The notes under the pieces were generated by a model that was not told the origin of the DNA, did no database searches, and worked only from the letters and a program-made list of their open reading frames with translations. Made by a program: the position numbers and the translations under genes. Source: CAWVSB01 sp036960375 (GTDB taxonomy: Bacteria; Pseudomonadota; Gammaproteobacteria; Pseudomonadales; CAWVSB01). From it: a stretch of 64,000 bases of DNA. Positions 34,682 to 43,758 of this stretch are shown here, piece after piece. Every line of letters starts with the position of its first letter. Within the stretch, counting starts at the first letter, position 1. The DNA lies in the NCBI GenBank assembly GCA_036960375.1, contig JBALVY010000001.1, positions 186,001 to 250,000 on the forward strand, in the 5' to 3' direction.

Positions 34682-35092
34682 TCACTGAGGTATGCGAGTT
34701 TCTATGTTTAATTGACCTGCAAGACCAGCTTCACGATGAACACTTAATTTTTTAAATTCATCGGACGACGTCATTTCCAACAGAGCTTTTCTTGATGGGT
34801 ATTTTACGATAACAAACCAATCCCATAGCTCATCAACCTGACCTAGGATTAAGCCTGTTACCTCAGAATAAAACACTACCTCAGCCCCGTACTTTTCAAG
34901 CACTTCGATCATTGGTTGACCATAAAGATCGTATGCCTCTTCTCCTGTTAGATCTGATTCACGTCCATCGGCATAAATAGCTTTCTCTCTAAACTTGAAC
35001 AAGTTGAGCAAATGAACTTCGCCTGATTCAGGGTCGTTTTCTAGCCTGGCCATCTGAGAACTAGATGGGTATAGCTGATTTATAACTTCCAT
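34682..35092 (-). CDS. DUF1330 domain protein
   Basis: The true start is ATG 35092 with AGGAG upstream; a longer frame to 35206 only reads through attC site 4. The 136-residue protein (EVHLLNLFKFREKA, GEEAYDLYGQPMIEVLEKYG, then WFVIVKYPSRKALLEM) matches the DUF1330 dimeric alpha/beta-barrel (ferredoxin-like) fold. Function is unknown. It is a cassette gene. Confidence 0.85.
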   Translation of the reverse strand: MEVINQLYPSSSQMARLENDPESGEVHLLNLFKFREKAIYADGRESDLTGEEAYDLYGQPMIEVLEKYGAEVVFYSEVTGLILGQVDELWDWFVIVKYPSRKALLEMTSSDEFKKLSVHREAGLAGQLNIETRIPQ

Positions 35093-35105
35093 ATTTTCTC
35101 CTAGA

Positions 35106-35162
35106 ACATAACGCTGACAGCAAGCGCGCGTCTTTTGCGTCGTTTGGCGGTGATTGTTAAGG
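35106..35162 (-). repeat. attC recombination site 4 (leading edge of array)
   Basis: The site runs CCTTAACAATCACCGCC to GCTTGCTGTCAGCGTTATGT on the minus strand, with AC(C)GC(C)AA.CG arms pairing as in site 2 and sharing its GACAGCAAGCGCG-type inner arm. No ORF precedes it, so its own cassette may be ORF-less or lost. Confidence 0.78.
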
Positions 35163-35610
35163 GCGGTGCTCAACTGGCTACTGGTGATGCACTTTACGCG
35201 GTGCAAACCAATAAATGCGAAACACTACCCTTGATTATTGTTAGTGATAAAACGGCATACGATGAACGAATGGTTTTAGTATAGAGATACGGCTAAACCA
35301 TCCATTGTGTACCACGTTGTCACGATTTTTATTATGACTACTTACCTGTATTACGTGCTGACTAAAAGTAGCTATATTATTGCGATATTGTTGTTGGAAA
35401 CATTAATACATTGCAGCCTTTAACAGTTTATTTTTTTGCCTAATGCTTATATTGCTCGGGCAGTTTATTATGAATTGATCAAGTCTAACTCTCCTGAAAA
35501 AATAATTTAAAATCAACCGCTTGGACTCTAAAAACCAGTACCACTCGTCTCTGCTATCACGCCTTTAGGTACCCCCAGATCGACAAGGTATCTACGGATA
35601 TGCGGATGAC
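35163..35610. other. AT-rich gene-free stretch at the edge of the cassette array
   Basis: Nothing coding is visible on either strand. No integrase gene or attI-like site was recognised. It could be an ORF-less cassette ending in attC site 4, or the joint between island and chromosome. Confidence 0.5.
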
Positions 35611-35659
35611 TTATTTAATCAAGACTCAGGTCAAAAAACGATCGTAGGTAATCGGCTTG
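35611..35659. repeat. 49-bp direct repeat, right copy
   Basis: This copy covers four bases downstream plus the stop and last 14 codons of the exported-protein gene that starts at 36166. It is identical to 28691-28739. Confidence 0.92.
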
Positions 35660-36166
35660 AAAACCCAGCTCCGAAGCGCTATCTGTTTGGGTGATTCTCG
35701 AGAAGGGCTCCTCGGGGAATGATTGCTCGGGAGAGTCGGCGCTTAATATTTGGTCGTACAGACGCACTCGTATTTTGCATCGCCCGGAACTCTCAAAAGC
35801 TTCACCGTCCATTTTCAGATAAACCGTCTGCACGGATTTACAGGTACGAAGTTTGGGCTCCAGCGTTTCCATGTCTTGCGTCATCACGGTACGCGAGGTA
35901 TCCAGCTTAACCTGATAGCGACCTCTCGTATGCGGCTCAACACTCGCCACAAATGTAGAACCCACCTGCGCTATTTCACCGTAGTTACTCATACGACCTG
36001 TACCGGAGGCCAAGGCGTCTCGCCGACGTGCATCGGCATGGCCATCCACCACATGAACACCTTGGTAGACATCATCGCCAATAGAAATATCCATCATGGG
36101 TGTCGCCAACAGCCCACTTGAGACTACCGCTGCTATACCAGCAAAAGCTATTTTTGGTAACATCAT
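35615..36166 (-). CDS. Exported protein of unknown function
   Basis: AAGGAGGAG directly precedes the ATG. The 183-residue protein has a signal peptide (cleavage near residue 22, GLLATP). The mature part has one Cys pair (RTCKSVQ and SGRCKIR), which probably forms a disulfide. It also has a DVYQGVHVVDGHADARRR segment. No family was recognised. Its final 14 codons are duplicated exactly at 28691-28739, on the far side of the cassette block. Confidence 0.75.
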   Translation of the reverse strand: MMLPKIAFAGIAAVVSSGLLATPMMDISIGDDVYQGVHVVDGHADARRRDALASGTGRMSNYGEIAQVGSTFVASVEPHTRGRYQVKLDTSRTVMTQDMETLEPKLRTCKSVQTVYLKMDGEAFESSGRCKIRVRLYDQILSADSPEQSFPEEPFSRITQTDSASELGFQADYLRSFFDLSLD

Positions 36167-36237
36167 AGCTCCTCCTTTGGTGAAAACGGGCGCTATTAAT
36201 CGTTTGGGTCGTGAATAGTATCACACTTATTTTGATA

Positions 36238-39200
36238 TTAGCTGAACGGTAAAGGCGTCATATTGGGTTCAATATCGCTGGTGCCCGACGGTTCAAACGC
36301 CCGCCGTTTGGCCATGAGCCTGAACGCTGCCGGCACAAAAAACAGTGATAGCAGGGTTGTTAGTGCGGTGCCACCGGCAATGGTAATAGCAAAAGGTGGC
36401 CAAAACGTGCTGCTATCTATGATCAGGGGAAAGAACCCCCCTACGGTAGTTAAGGTGGTAGATAAAATGTGGCGTGAGCAGTTCATTACACCGACCACAA
36501 TGGCGTCTTCATTACCTTGGCAGGCTTGCGGGCTTGCCCTAAGCTCCGCCAATATGACTATGGCTGCATTGATAGCCAGGCCCATTAGGCCCATCAGGGC
36601 AACAATAATAATAAAGCCAAACGGATAGCCCGACAAACTGATACTTAACATGCCCATACCGGCGGACTGTGCAGCCACCAGAAATATCAGGCCCGTCAGG
36701 CGAAAGCTATTGAATGATACAGCCACAACCACAACCAGCAGAATAGCTATGACTCCGACATACAGGAGTAGATAGCCAACAGTGTCATCACGACTCGCAG
36801 CTTCTCCACCTTGATCGAGACTGTAACCTGCCGGTAAATTTTCCTGCCATTGATCAATTTCCGACTGTATCTGGGTCAACACCGCGTCAGGTAATATCCC
36901 AATTCTAACGTAGGCCTCGATGGTATTTACCCGCGAACCGTTACGGCGGGATATATTCGATCTGGCCGGCTCTACGCTGAAATCTCCCAGCGCATTGAGG
37001 GGAATACGCGCAGGCAGCTCACCGCTATACGAGACCAGATAACCACTGCGTATTCTGGCCAGGTCACTACGGTCCTCATCTGCAGCACGGACCCTGACCC
37101 GCATTTCCTGAGTCGCCTCTAGAACGGACCCCTGAGCCTCGCCCACTAAGGCCCGTTGTAACTGACCGGCGGCATCTGTCAATGTCAGGCCCACTTGTGC
37201 TGTGGTGGTCTCGTTAAGATTCACCACCAATTTGGGGGAGCCCTCGGTAACAGAACTGCGCATATGGATGACATGTGGAGCGCGGGACATTATTTCTCGC
37301 AGCTCCTGTCCCAGGTTTTTCAGTGTTTCAATATTGTCGCCCAATATGCGGAACTCGATTGGCGCATTGTAGGGTGGCCCCTGATCAAGCTTTCGCACCA
37401 GAATTTGAGCCTCGGTAAAACTGCGGTCCAATTCGGGCTGTAACTTTTCCAATAGTCGATTGGCCTGGCGGAAATCAACTGCCTTAATCATGGCCTGCGC
37501 ATAATGCGGCATGCCATCCTTGTTTTGCATTAGATTGTAATAAAACGAAGGCGCGCTATTACCAATAAACCAATGAATACTCTCAATGCCCTCCTCACGA
37601 TCAAGACGATCGGTAATACGCTCCGTCAATTCTCTCACCGCCGCAGTACTTGTTGTAGAGGGCATAAAAACCTCTATATGAAACATATCCCGGTCAGCCG
37701 GCGGAAAGAACTGCTCTTCCATGCCTCCTCCCGCAGAAAAGCCCATTACTGATACCAAAGCGACCGCCAGTAAAGATTTCCATGGATGGCGCAGAGACCA
37801 ACGTATACCACCTTCAAAGCGTCGGCTTAGTGTGGGCCACTCAATGCCATGCCGATACCATTTAACTGGCCCGGAAGGTTCGGTCTCCAAAAAGCGTCCG
37901 GCCATGCCTGCTATCAAAGAGTGTGAAATTAAATACGAACCAATAAGAGAAAATATAACCGTCAGTGCGATAGAACCAATAAACTCTCCGGCAGGGCCTG
38001 GCATCAAAACAATAGGAAGGAAGGCTAATATAGTGGTTAGGGTCGAGCCGGCTAAGGGCACCCAGAGATGCTGTATAGCTCTGTTCACTGCAGCCAAATA
38101 TGCCATACCCTCACGCCGATAACGAGCAACTGCATCGGTTATCACAATGGCGTTATCCACCATAATACCCAAGGCGACAACCAGCCCTGTCACGGATATC
38201 TGGTGAATTGGAATATTCAAAACTTGCATGCAAAATAGCGTAAATGCTGCCGTTAACGGCAATGCAGACGCCACAACCAATGCGGCTTTCCAACCCAGGG
38301 TAAAGAGCAGTACCAGAATTATCACGGCAAAACCCATTACGACGTTGGTGACCAGTTCCTGCAATCTGACATTGGTATAGGGCTGCTGATTAAAGATAAC
38401 GCTCAAGCCAATGCTGTCGGGCAGCTGCCGCTGGAATCCCTTGGTCAGGGCCTCAGCCTCTATTATCCATTCATCCATGCGCACATCAGGGCGTATTCTG
38501 GCACCGACCACGACGGCCTGCTGCCCGCCTACAATCGCCAGCTCTTTGAGCGGCAATAATGGTGCTCTGCGGATACTTGCCAGATCACCCAAGGATGTCA
38601 CATTGCCGCGGCCATCAGAGGAAATGGGAATACGTCGAATACGCTCTTCTGTTGTCAACTCGCCGGCAAGCTCCAATTGCCATTGATAGTCGCGATGAAA
38701 ATACTGCCCGGCCGCCACCTTAGCGTCGGCCTGTCCAATTCGCGCAGCAATCGCCTGCGTATCCAAGCCCATGGCTTGTACCTTGCTAAAATCGATTTCT
38801 ACCAAAATTTCTTCTGCGGGCGCACCAAATGTATCAACATATTCTGTACCTTGAGCGTTGCGCAGTCGGCTACCCAGCTCTTCAGCGTAACGTGCCAGTA
38901 ACAGCGTATCGGGCTCCCCCTCCCCCTGCCAGACCAGTGCAGTTGTCAGGGTAAATGCCCAACCTCGTTCATCGTCAAATTGGGGCGTCGAAACGCCGCG
39001 AGGTAAAAATGGAATTAGATCATTAATTTTATCTCTGGCACGAGCCATGACTGGCTCCGGATCGGTGACCGCACCCTGCAACTCTATCGTCACCGCCGAC
39101 AGGCCTGCACGGCTATTCGAGGTAATATGCCTTATCTCTGGTAGCTCTCGCAGTTTGTCTTCCAGAGGCCGGGATACCAGGGCCTCTACCCGCTCTGCGG

Positions 39201-39357
39201 TAGCACCGGGAAAAGCTGTTATGACGGTAGCATAACGACCGGCAATAACCGGGTCTTCCATTCTGGGCAGTGATTTCACAGCCCCCAGCCCTGTAACTAG
39301 CAGCAAAGCTACCAGCAATATCATCAATCTGGGGTTGCCAGCAATACGAGAAAACAT
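36238..39357 (-). CDS. RND efflux transporter, inner-membrane pump (AcrB/HAE1-like)
   Basis: I place the start at ATG 39357, one base after the adaptor's stop; a second ATG 15 bases upstream is possible. The ~1039-residue protein has the 12-helix RND plan with two large periplasmic loops, an RLQELVTNVVMGFAVIILV helix and the transmembrane-4 motif VALGIMVDNAIVITDAVARY. It shows one of the two adjacent Asp usual in AcrB. It would work with the adjacent membrane-fusion protein and an outer-membrane channel encoded elsewhere. The substrate is unknown. A divergent TetR gene likely controls it. Confidence 0.93.
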   Translation of the reverse strand: MFSRIAGNPRLMILLVALLLVTGLGAVKSLPRMEDPVIAGRYATVITAFPGATAERVEALVSRPLEDKLRELPEIRHITSNSRAGLSAVTIELQGAVTDPEPVMARARDKINDLIPFLPRGVSTPQFDDERGWAFTLTTALVWQGEGEPDTLLLARYAEELGSRLRNAQGTEYVDTFGAPAEEILVEIDFSKVQAMGLDTQAIAARIGQADAKVAAGQYFHRDYQWQLELAGELTTEERIRRIPISSDGRGNVTSLGDLASIRRAPLLPLKELAIVGGQQAVVVGARIRPDVRMDEWIIEAEALTKGFQRQLPDSIGLSVIFNQQPYTNVRLQELVTNVVMGFAVIILVLLFTLGWKAALVVASALPLTAAFTLFCMQVLNIPIHQISVTGLVVALGIMVDNAIVITDAVARYRREGMAYLAAVNRAIQHLWVPLAGSTLTTILAFLPIVLMPGPAGEFIGSIALTVIFSLIGSYLISHSLIAGMAGRFLETEPSGPVKWYRHGIEWPTLSRRFEGGIRWSLRHPWKSLLAVALVSVMGFSAGGGMEEQFFPPADRDMFHIEVFMPSTTSTAAVRELTERITDRLDREEGIESIHWFIGNSAPSFYYNLMQNKDGMPHYAQAMIKAVDFRQANRLLEKLQPELDRSFTEAQILVRKLDQGPPYNAPIEFRILGDNIETLKNLGQELREIMSRAPHVIHMRSSVTEGSPKLVVNLNETTTAQVGLTLTDAAGQLQRALVGEAQGSVLEATQEMRVRVRAADEDRSDLARIRSGYLVSYSGELPARIPLNALGDFSVEPARSNISRRNGSRVNTIEAYVRIGILPDAVLTQIQSEIDQWQENLPAGYSLDQGGEAASRDDTVGYLLLYVGVIAILLVVVVAVSFNSFRLTGLIFLVAAQSAGMGMLSISLSGYPFGFIIIVALMGLMGLAINAAIVILAELRASPQACQGNEDAIVVGVMNCSRHILSTTLTTVGGFFPLIIDSSTFWPPFAITIAGGTALTTLLSLFFVPAAFRLMAKRRAFEPSGTSDIEPNMTPLPFS

Positions 39358-39358
39358 G

Positions 39359-40456
39359 TTATTCCGACCCATCAGACAATAGACGCACCGACTGACCCGG
39401 TACTATTCTGTGAAGGCCATCAAGCACCACCGGTTTGCCAGCAATTTCACCGCTGACAAAAAACTGGTCATCCATCACATGATGAATACGCACATTTTCA
39501 CGGCTCACTTGATACAGGCCAGGCTCCGGGTCTGGCGTCAACAGATAGACATTCCACAAACCGCGAATACCATCCGTTACCGCACTGACGGGAAGCCAAT
39601 AACCCGGCTTGTTCACCGTTTCGGGCAACTGTAACTGTAATATTGAGCCATCGCGGATATTGGCGCGCGGGTAAGCAAAACGAACGGTAACGGTGCGTGT
39701 CGCCAACTCCACCTGTGAGCCTACCGACAATATGCTGGCATCAAGAAGCTCGGCACCGGCACTCAACTGATAATTGCCCGCCTCCAAGCTCGCGATCAAA
39801 GCCTGTGGAATACCCACCTCGGCCTCGCCAGCGCCCTGGAAAATAACCTCAAGCACTGCTTGTCCTGCATTGAGTACTGCGCCGCTATCGGCATAACGTC
39901 GTGTCACTCTGGCAGCATATGGCGCTTTTAATGCCGATTTTTCAATACGCGTTTCGTTGGCGGCCAAACCTACCTGCAAACTTTCAATTGAGGCCAGCCA
40001 ACCCTGTCGGGCCGCGGCTAATTCATCAATACGCTGGGCACTGGTATAACCTTTTTCCTTAAGCGACTGCTGGCGCTCTAAACTACTCAGAGCCAACTTT
40101 AGCTGAGCCCTGGCGTCGGCAAGCTCCGCTTCCAACTGCTGCTTTTCGTGCTGTAGTAATCGAGTATCCAATTTAACCAGGGTATCACCGGCCGCCACCT
40201 CATCACCCTCGCGAACCAGTACTTGCTCAATTCTGCCATCAAGCTCAAACCCCAGCGCCGAGCGCTGCTGAGCCACGGCCCGACCAACAAATATGCGATC
40301 CACCTGATAGCTATCTTGCAACTCAGGAGCGATGGCAATGACGGGCTGATGAATCACCAGATTCTCGGGATCGGCCTCCCCGCAAGCAGACAATACGGAG
40401 ATAGATAGGCCGAGAGCTAATAAGCCTCGGCCAGCATGAGTTAGAAAAGGCAACAT
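39359..40456 (-). CDS. RND efflux periplasmic adaptor (membrane fusion protein)
   Basis: The 365-residue lipoprotein has a lipobox-like LSACGE near residue 26. A biotinyl/lipoyl half-motif (GRIEQVLVREGDEVAAGDTLVKLD) is followed by a coiled-coil hairpin (about residues 110-165), the returning lipoyl half (SALKAPYAARVTRRYADSGAVL) and a beta-barrel. It is the first gene of the pump operon, with the transporter immediately downstream. The promoter region contains the TAGACC palindrome shared with the divergent TetR gene. Confidence 0.92.
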   Translation of the reverse strand: MLPFLTHAGRGLLALGLSISVLSACGEADPENLVIHQPVIAIAPELQDSYQVDRIFVGRAVAQQRSALGFELDGRIEQVLVREGDEVAAGDTLVKLDTRLLQHEKQQLEAELADARAQLKLALSSLERQQSLKEKGYTSAQRIDELAAARQGWLASIESLQVGLAANETRIEKSALKAPYAARVTRRYADSGAVLNAGQAVLEVIFQGAGEAEVGIPQALIASLEAGNYQLSAGAELLDASILSVGSQVELATRTVTVRFAYPRANIRDGSILQLQLPETVNKPGYWLPVSAVTDGIRGLWNVYLLTPDPEPGLYQVSRENVRIHHVMDDQFFVSGEIAGKPVVLDGLHRIVPGQSVRLLSDGSE

Positions 40457-40484
40457 AAGACATCTTTCAATTTGGAATATCCTG

Positions 40485-40507
40485 TATATACTAGACCCTT
40501 CGGTCTA
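40485..40507. promoter_or_regulatory. Operator palindrome in the TetR/RND divergent promoter
   Basis: TAGACC-CTTC-GGTCTA (40492-40507) is a 6-bp inverted repeat directly downstream of a TATACT -10-like box (40487-40492). Similar AGACC-N4-GGTCT sites are common before TetR-controlled RND genes, so it is the probable repressor site. Confidence 0.7.
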
Positions 40508-40527
40508 ATAAATAAAGACACATTATC

Positions 40528-41142
40528 ATGAGCTCCAAAGGTCGACCAAAAAGCCCTGAAAAACGCGATCAAATTTTAGCTGCCGCCGGCGCCCTGTTTC
40601 CGCTTCAAGGGGTAGCCAATACTTCCATGGCCGCCATAGCTGAGGCCGCCGGCGTTTCGAAACAAACGGTTTACAGTCACTTCGACTGTAAAAGCACCTT
40701 ATTTCGCGCTGCCGTTACTCATCGTGTTGATGAACACCAGCTCACCGCCGACTTTTTCGCTCAGTCACGACCCGTTGAAGAACTATTGCTGGATCTGGCG
40801 CGACACCTGATGGAGTTATTGCTGGCCGAGGATGCCCTGCAGTTACATCGCCTGTGTATTTCGCAATGCATTAGCCACCCGGAAATAAGCCAGCAGTTTT
40901 TTGAGGCTGGACCAGAGGCGGTCAGGCAACTTTTGGAGAACTACCTGTCACAATGCTGCGAAAAGAAATTGCTGCAAATTGCAGATACACAAATAGCCGC
41001 CGTCCAACTATTATCGATGATTACGGGAGGCGCTCATGAGCGTGCACTGATGGGTGTGGCTATAGGATCAAAGGCAGAACTGGATCTATATCTACGAGAG
41101 ACAGTGACAATGTTTATAAGGGCTTATCAGTCAGAGAAGTAA
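40528..41142 (+). CDS. TetR-family regulator of the RND pump
   Basis: The 204-residue protein has an AcrR-like N terminus (GRPKSPEKRDQILAAAGALF) and HTH (TSMAAIAEAAGVSKQTVYSHF). The C-terminal region fits the AcrR/TetR_C subfamily of efflux repressors. Its gene is divergent from the pump operon and shares the TAGACC palindrome, so local repression of the pump and autoregulation are likely. Confidence 0.92.
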   Translation: MSSKGRPKSPEKRDQILAAAGALFPLQGVANTSMAAIAEAAGVSKQTVYSHFDCKSTLFRAAVTHRVDEHQLTADFFAQSRPVEELLLDLARHLMELLLAEDALQLHRLCISQCISHPEISQQFFEAGPEAVRQLLENYLSQCCEKKLLQIADTQIAAVQLLSMITGGAHERALMGVAIGSKAELDLYLRETVTMFIRAYQSEK

Positions 41143-41200
41143 AGAGATCGGCTACCAGAGCCGGCAGATTGCGAAGCTCTGGCACCAATGAACACCCAGT

Positions 41201-41842
41201 TTATAAGGCGGCTTTTTCTTTCTCTGCAAGATAGAGAGCCACTTTCAACATCCCGGCCTGACTACCTGCCATACGGCTACTAATGCGATATTTACCATTA
41301 ACAACGAGCTCGGGAGTACCCTCTATTTTGGCACTGCGAGCGCGTGCATCAGCTTGTCGCACCTGACTGCTAACGCCAAAGGAGTTGAACGCCTTGGCAA
41401 ACTGCTCTGGCTCTACACCGTATTTAGCAAAAAAATCTGCCAACTCATCTTCTGTCGCCAGAGGATTACGATCAACATTTATGGCGGCAAATATCGCCTC
41501 ATGTAATTCAGCTTCTTTACCTAGGGCGATTGCAGTGTAATAAGCGCGGGCATGCAATTCCATTCGCGCATTCCACATCGCTGGAGAGCCTTCAAATACG
41601 ATACCTTCAGGTAAATCTGCGGTAAATGCTGTCACCAAGGGTTCGAAGCTAAAGCAGTGGCCGCAGCCATACCAAAAGAATTCATTAATAACGACCTTAC
41701 CGGGATGCCTGGTCGTAAAAGGGGTATCCAGACGCTGGTAATGCGTACCTTCCTGATATGAGACAGGTGTCTCAGTCTCCTGAGCACAGGCGACTAAAGG
41801 AAGAAGCAGGGCGAACAACAAAACAGAAAAACGCTTTAACAT
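41201..41842 (-). CDS. dsbA: Thiol:disulfide interchange protein DsbA
   Basis: The 213-residue protein has an N-terminal export signal, the DsbA active site YGCGHCFSFEP near residues 58-68, and the cis-Pro segment GTPELVVNGKYRIS. It introduces disulfides into periplasmic proteins and is re-oxidised by DsbB (not in the window). The signal ends LVACAQ, which meets the lipobox rule, so it may be a lipid-anchored DsbA. It lies next to the cytochrome c4 and c5 genes, as in Pseudomonas. Confidence 0.92.
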   Translation of the reverse strand: MLKRFSVLLFALLLPLVACAQETETPVSYQEGTHYQRLDTPFTTRHPGKVVINEFFWYGCGHCFSFEPLVTAFTADLPEGIVFEGSPAMWNARMELHARAYYTAIALGKEAELHEAIFAAINVDRNPLATEDELADFFAKYGVEPEQFAKAFNSFGVSSQVRQADARARSAKIEGTPELVVNGKYRISSRMAGSQAGMLKVALYLAEKEKAAL

Positions 41843-41962
41843 GTATTAGATCCTCGAAAACAGATAATAGGTACAGCGGGTCAACAGAACGAGCATACGC
41901 ATTCTAGTATGAATTGGGAATGAATCACCATGATCAAGCTGGGGAATTATGTCCCAAAATGT

Positions 41963-41988
41963 AAAAACCGCGCCAATGCACGGTTTTT
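41963..41988 (-). terminator. Intrinsic terminator after cytochrome c4
   Basis: AAAAACCG/CGGTTTTT with a ten-base loop lies 36 bp after the cytochrome c4 stop and reads into T-rich sequence on the minus strand. Confidence 0.75.
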
Positions 41989-42023
41989 TACGTCAGGTAT
42001 TAACTAAATTGGTCAATTATGGC

Positions 42024-42656
42024 CTAGTGCAGCCCCTGAATATAGCTGGCAACAGAGCGCATCTCGATATCACTCATACGAGCGGCTACATCGCGCATAA
42101 CGCGAGTTTCACCATCGTTGTCACGCCCTTTACCTGGCTCATTCGCGCCTTCACGGAAGGCCTTAAGCTGCGCCTCGATATAATCGGCGTGCTGGCCGCC
42201 CAGAGCCGGAAACCCTGCCGGATAGTTCCCCTTACCCGTTGGCGAGTGACATGCAGTACAAGCAGCAATGCCTACCTCCGCATTGCCGGCACGGTAAATC
42301 TTTTCACCTAATTCAACCAACTCAGCATTTGCCTGACCAACGGTGCGAGTTTGACTCGCATAATAGGCTGCCAAATCGGCTAGATTCTGTGTGCTTTTTC
42401 CATCCAACTGACCAGCCATAGTAGGTACTGTGCGTGCGCCAGATTGAATATCAAGCAGCTGCTTAAGCAAGTATTTCTCTCCCAAGCCTGCCAGTTTAGG
42501 AAAAGCGGCTGCCGCGCTATTGCCATCAGCGCCATGACAGGCGCCACATACAACGGCTTGCGCCTGACCTGTGGCCGCGTCACCTTCCAGAGCCTGCGCA
42601 TTAACCCAGCCCGTCAAGCCCAGAGCTACTAACGTTGTTACAATAAAATGTTTCAT
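42024..42656 (-). CDS. Cytochrome c4 (di-haem)
   Basis: The 210-residue protein has a signal peptide (WVNAQA end) and two haem c motifs, CGACH near residue 38 and CTACH near residue 134, each followed by a GxxxxY-like stretch and a Met ligand (VPTMAGQ and VMRDVAARMSDIEM). This is the duplicated cytochrome c4 layout. It carries electrons in the periplasm to terminal oxidases such as the aa3/cbb3 type. It pairs with the cytochrome c5 gene 34 bp upstream. Confidence 0.93.
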   Translation of the reverse strand: MKHFIVTTLVALGLTGWVNAQALEGDAATGQAQAVVCGACHGADGNSAAAAFPKLAGLGEKYLLKQLLDIQSGARTVPTMAGQLDGKSTQNLADLAAYYASQTRTVGQANAELVELGEKIYRAGNAEVGIAACTACHSPTGKGNYPAGFPALGGQHADYIEAQLKAFREGANEPGKGRDNDGETRVMRDVAARMSDIEMRSVASYIQGLH

Positions 42657-42690
42657 ATGTGTGCTTCGCGTTGGTGGTAATCAATAATTA

Positions 42691-42990
42691 TTAAGGTTGC
42701 ATCATATGTTCTATGAGTGCCTGGAAATCTTCGTCGCTACAATCAAAACACATGCCTTTAGGCGGCATGGCATTAATGCCATTTTTAGCATTGGCGACCA
42801 TGGTTTCCATACCCTTCTCGGATAAGCGGACATTCCAGGCATCGGCATCACCTGTTTTTGGTGCTCCGGCGGCGCCTGAGGCATGGCATGCCACGCAGGA
42901 TTTATTATATTGATCGATAACCGCTTGATCTGTCGCCAGGACAAACCCGGAAGTCATCACCAGAGCTATAGCTGTAACTAACTTTTTCAT
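42691..42990 (-). CDS. Cytochrome c5 family protein
   Basis: The 99-residue protein has a signal peptide, a CVACH haem motif near residue 32, and a C-terminal Met ligand in INAMPPKG followed by a CFDCSDED cysteine pair, typical of cytochrome c5. It is a small periplasmic electron carrier. It is encoded immediately upstream of cytochrome c4 and probably co-transcribed. Confidence 0.92.
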   Translation of the reverse strand: MKKLVTAIALVMTSGFVLATDQAVIDQYNKSCVACHASGAAGAPKTGDADAWNVRLSEKGMETMVANAKNGINAMPPKGMCFDCSDEDFQALIEHMMQP

Positions 42991-43113
42991 ATCACTTCCT
43001 CAAAAATTCAGATACTGCATCTAAGACGGGCATCCGTGTTAGAATCAGCGGTTATAAGGAGCGGCATTATATACGACTCATATCTGAACTTAAACTGACT
43101 GTCCGCAATTAGC

Positions 43114-43758
43114 ATGAACGAAATTCCAACTACCCCCCTTTCCTTTAATCAGGCTCGCTTTCAGATTAGCGCTGCCAAGCTGCACCAGTGCCCTACTGAT
43201 GCCGGCGCCGAAGTCGCGTTTGCCGGCCGCTCCAACGCCGGTAAATCCAGCGCCATCAATACTCTCACCCGGCAAACCAAACTGGCTCGCACCAGTAAAA
43301 CCCCCGGCCGTACCCAGCTAATGAACTTTTTTTCACTGACTGCGACTCAACGTCTGGTAGATTTACCCGGTTATGGCTTTGCCAAAGTGCCTGAAGCGGT
43401 GAAACTCGCCTGGCAACGTAATATTAGCGACTATTTCAGCAATCGCGAGTCATTGAAAGGACTGGTTATCGTGATAGATTCGCGCCACCCGCTGAAAGAA
43501 TTTGATCAAAATATGATCAATTGGGCACAGGCTCACCAGCTTCCCACGCTGCTGCTAATGACCAAAGTGGATAAGCTCAAAAAGGGCCCAGCCTCGGCCG
43601 CCCTGCTCACTGTTCGCAAGGCCGTTGCCGGACTCGAGATACCTATAACCGTACAGCTGTTTTCAGCTCTAAAGCGGCAGGGTATATCAGAATTGGAAAA
43701 TACCTTGCGTGAATGGTTAAGCAACGACGGTCAACCTGAGATTTCCGAGCAGGCATAA
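43114..43758 (+). CDS. engB: Ribosome biogenesis GTPase EngB (YihA/YsxC)
   Basis: The 214-residue protein has the TRAFAC GTPase motifs: G1 GRSNAGKSSAIN, G3 DLPGYGFAKVP, G4 TKVDKL and a C-terminal G5-like FSAL. EngB assists 50S ribosomal subunit assembly. The gene is convergent with polA, with a small-RNA gene in the gap, the same order as E. coli yihA-spf-polA and Pseudomonas PA5492-ersA-polA. Its TAA stop overlaps the T run of the sRNA terminator. Confidence 0.96.
   Translation: MNEIPTTPLSFNQARFQISAAKLHQCPTDAGAEVAFAGRSNAGKSSAINTLTRQTKLARTSKTPGRTQLMNFFSLTATQRLVDLPGYGFAKVPEAVKLAWQRNISDYFSNRESLKGLVIVIDSRHPLKEFDQNMINWAQAHQLPTLLLMTKVDKLKKGPASAALLTVRKAVAGLEIPITVQLFSALKRQGISELENTLREWLSNDGQPEISEQA

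Noticed and set aside
35093..35206. Longer N terminus for the DUF1330 protein
   Set aside because: The extra 38 codons read through attC site 4; ATG 35092 has an AGGAG site and begins the conserved domain.
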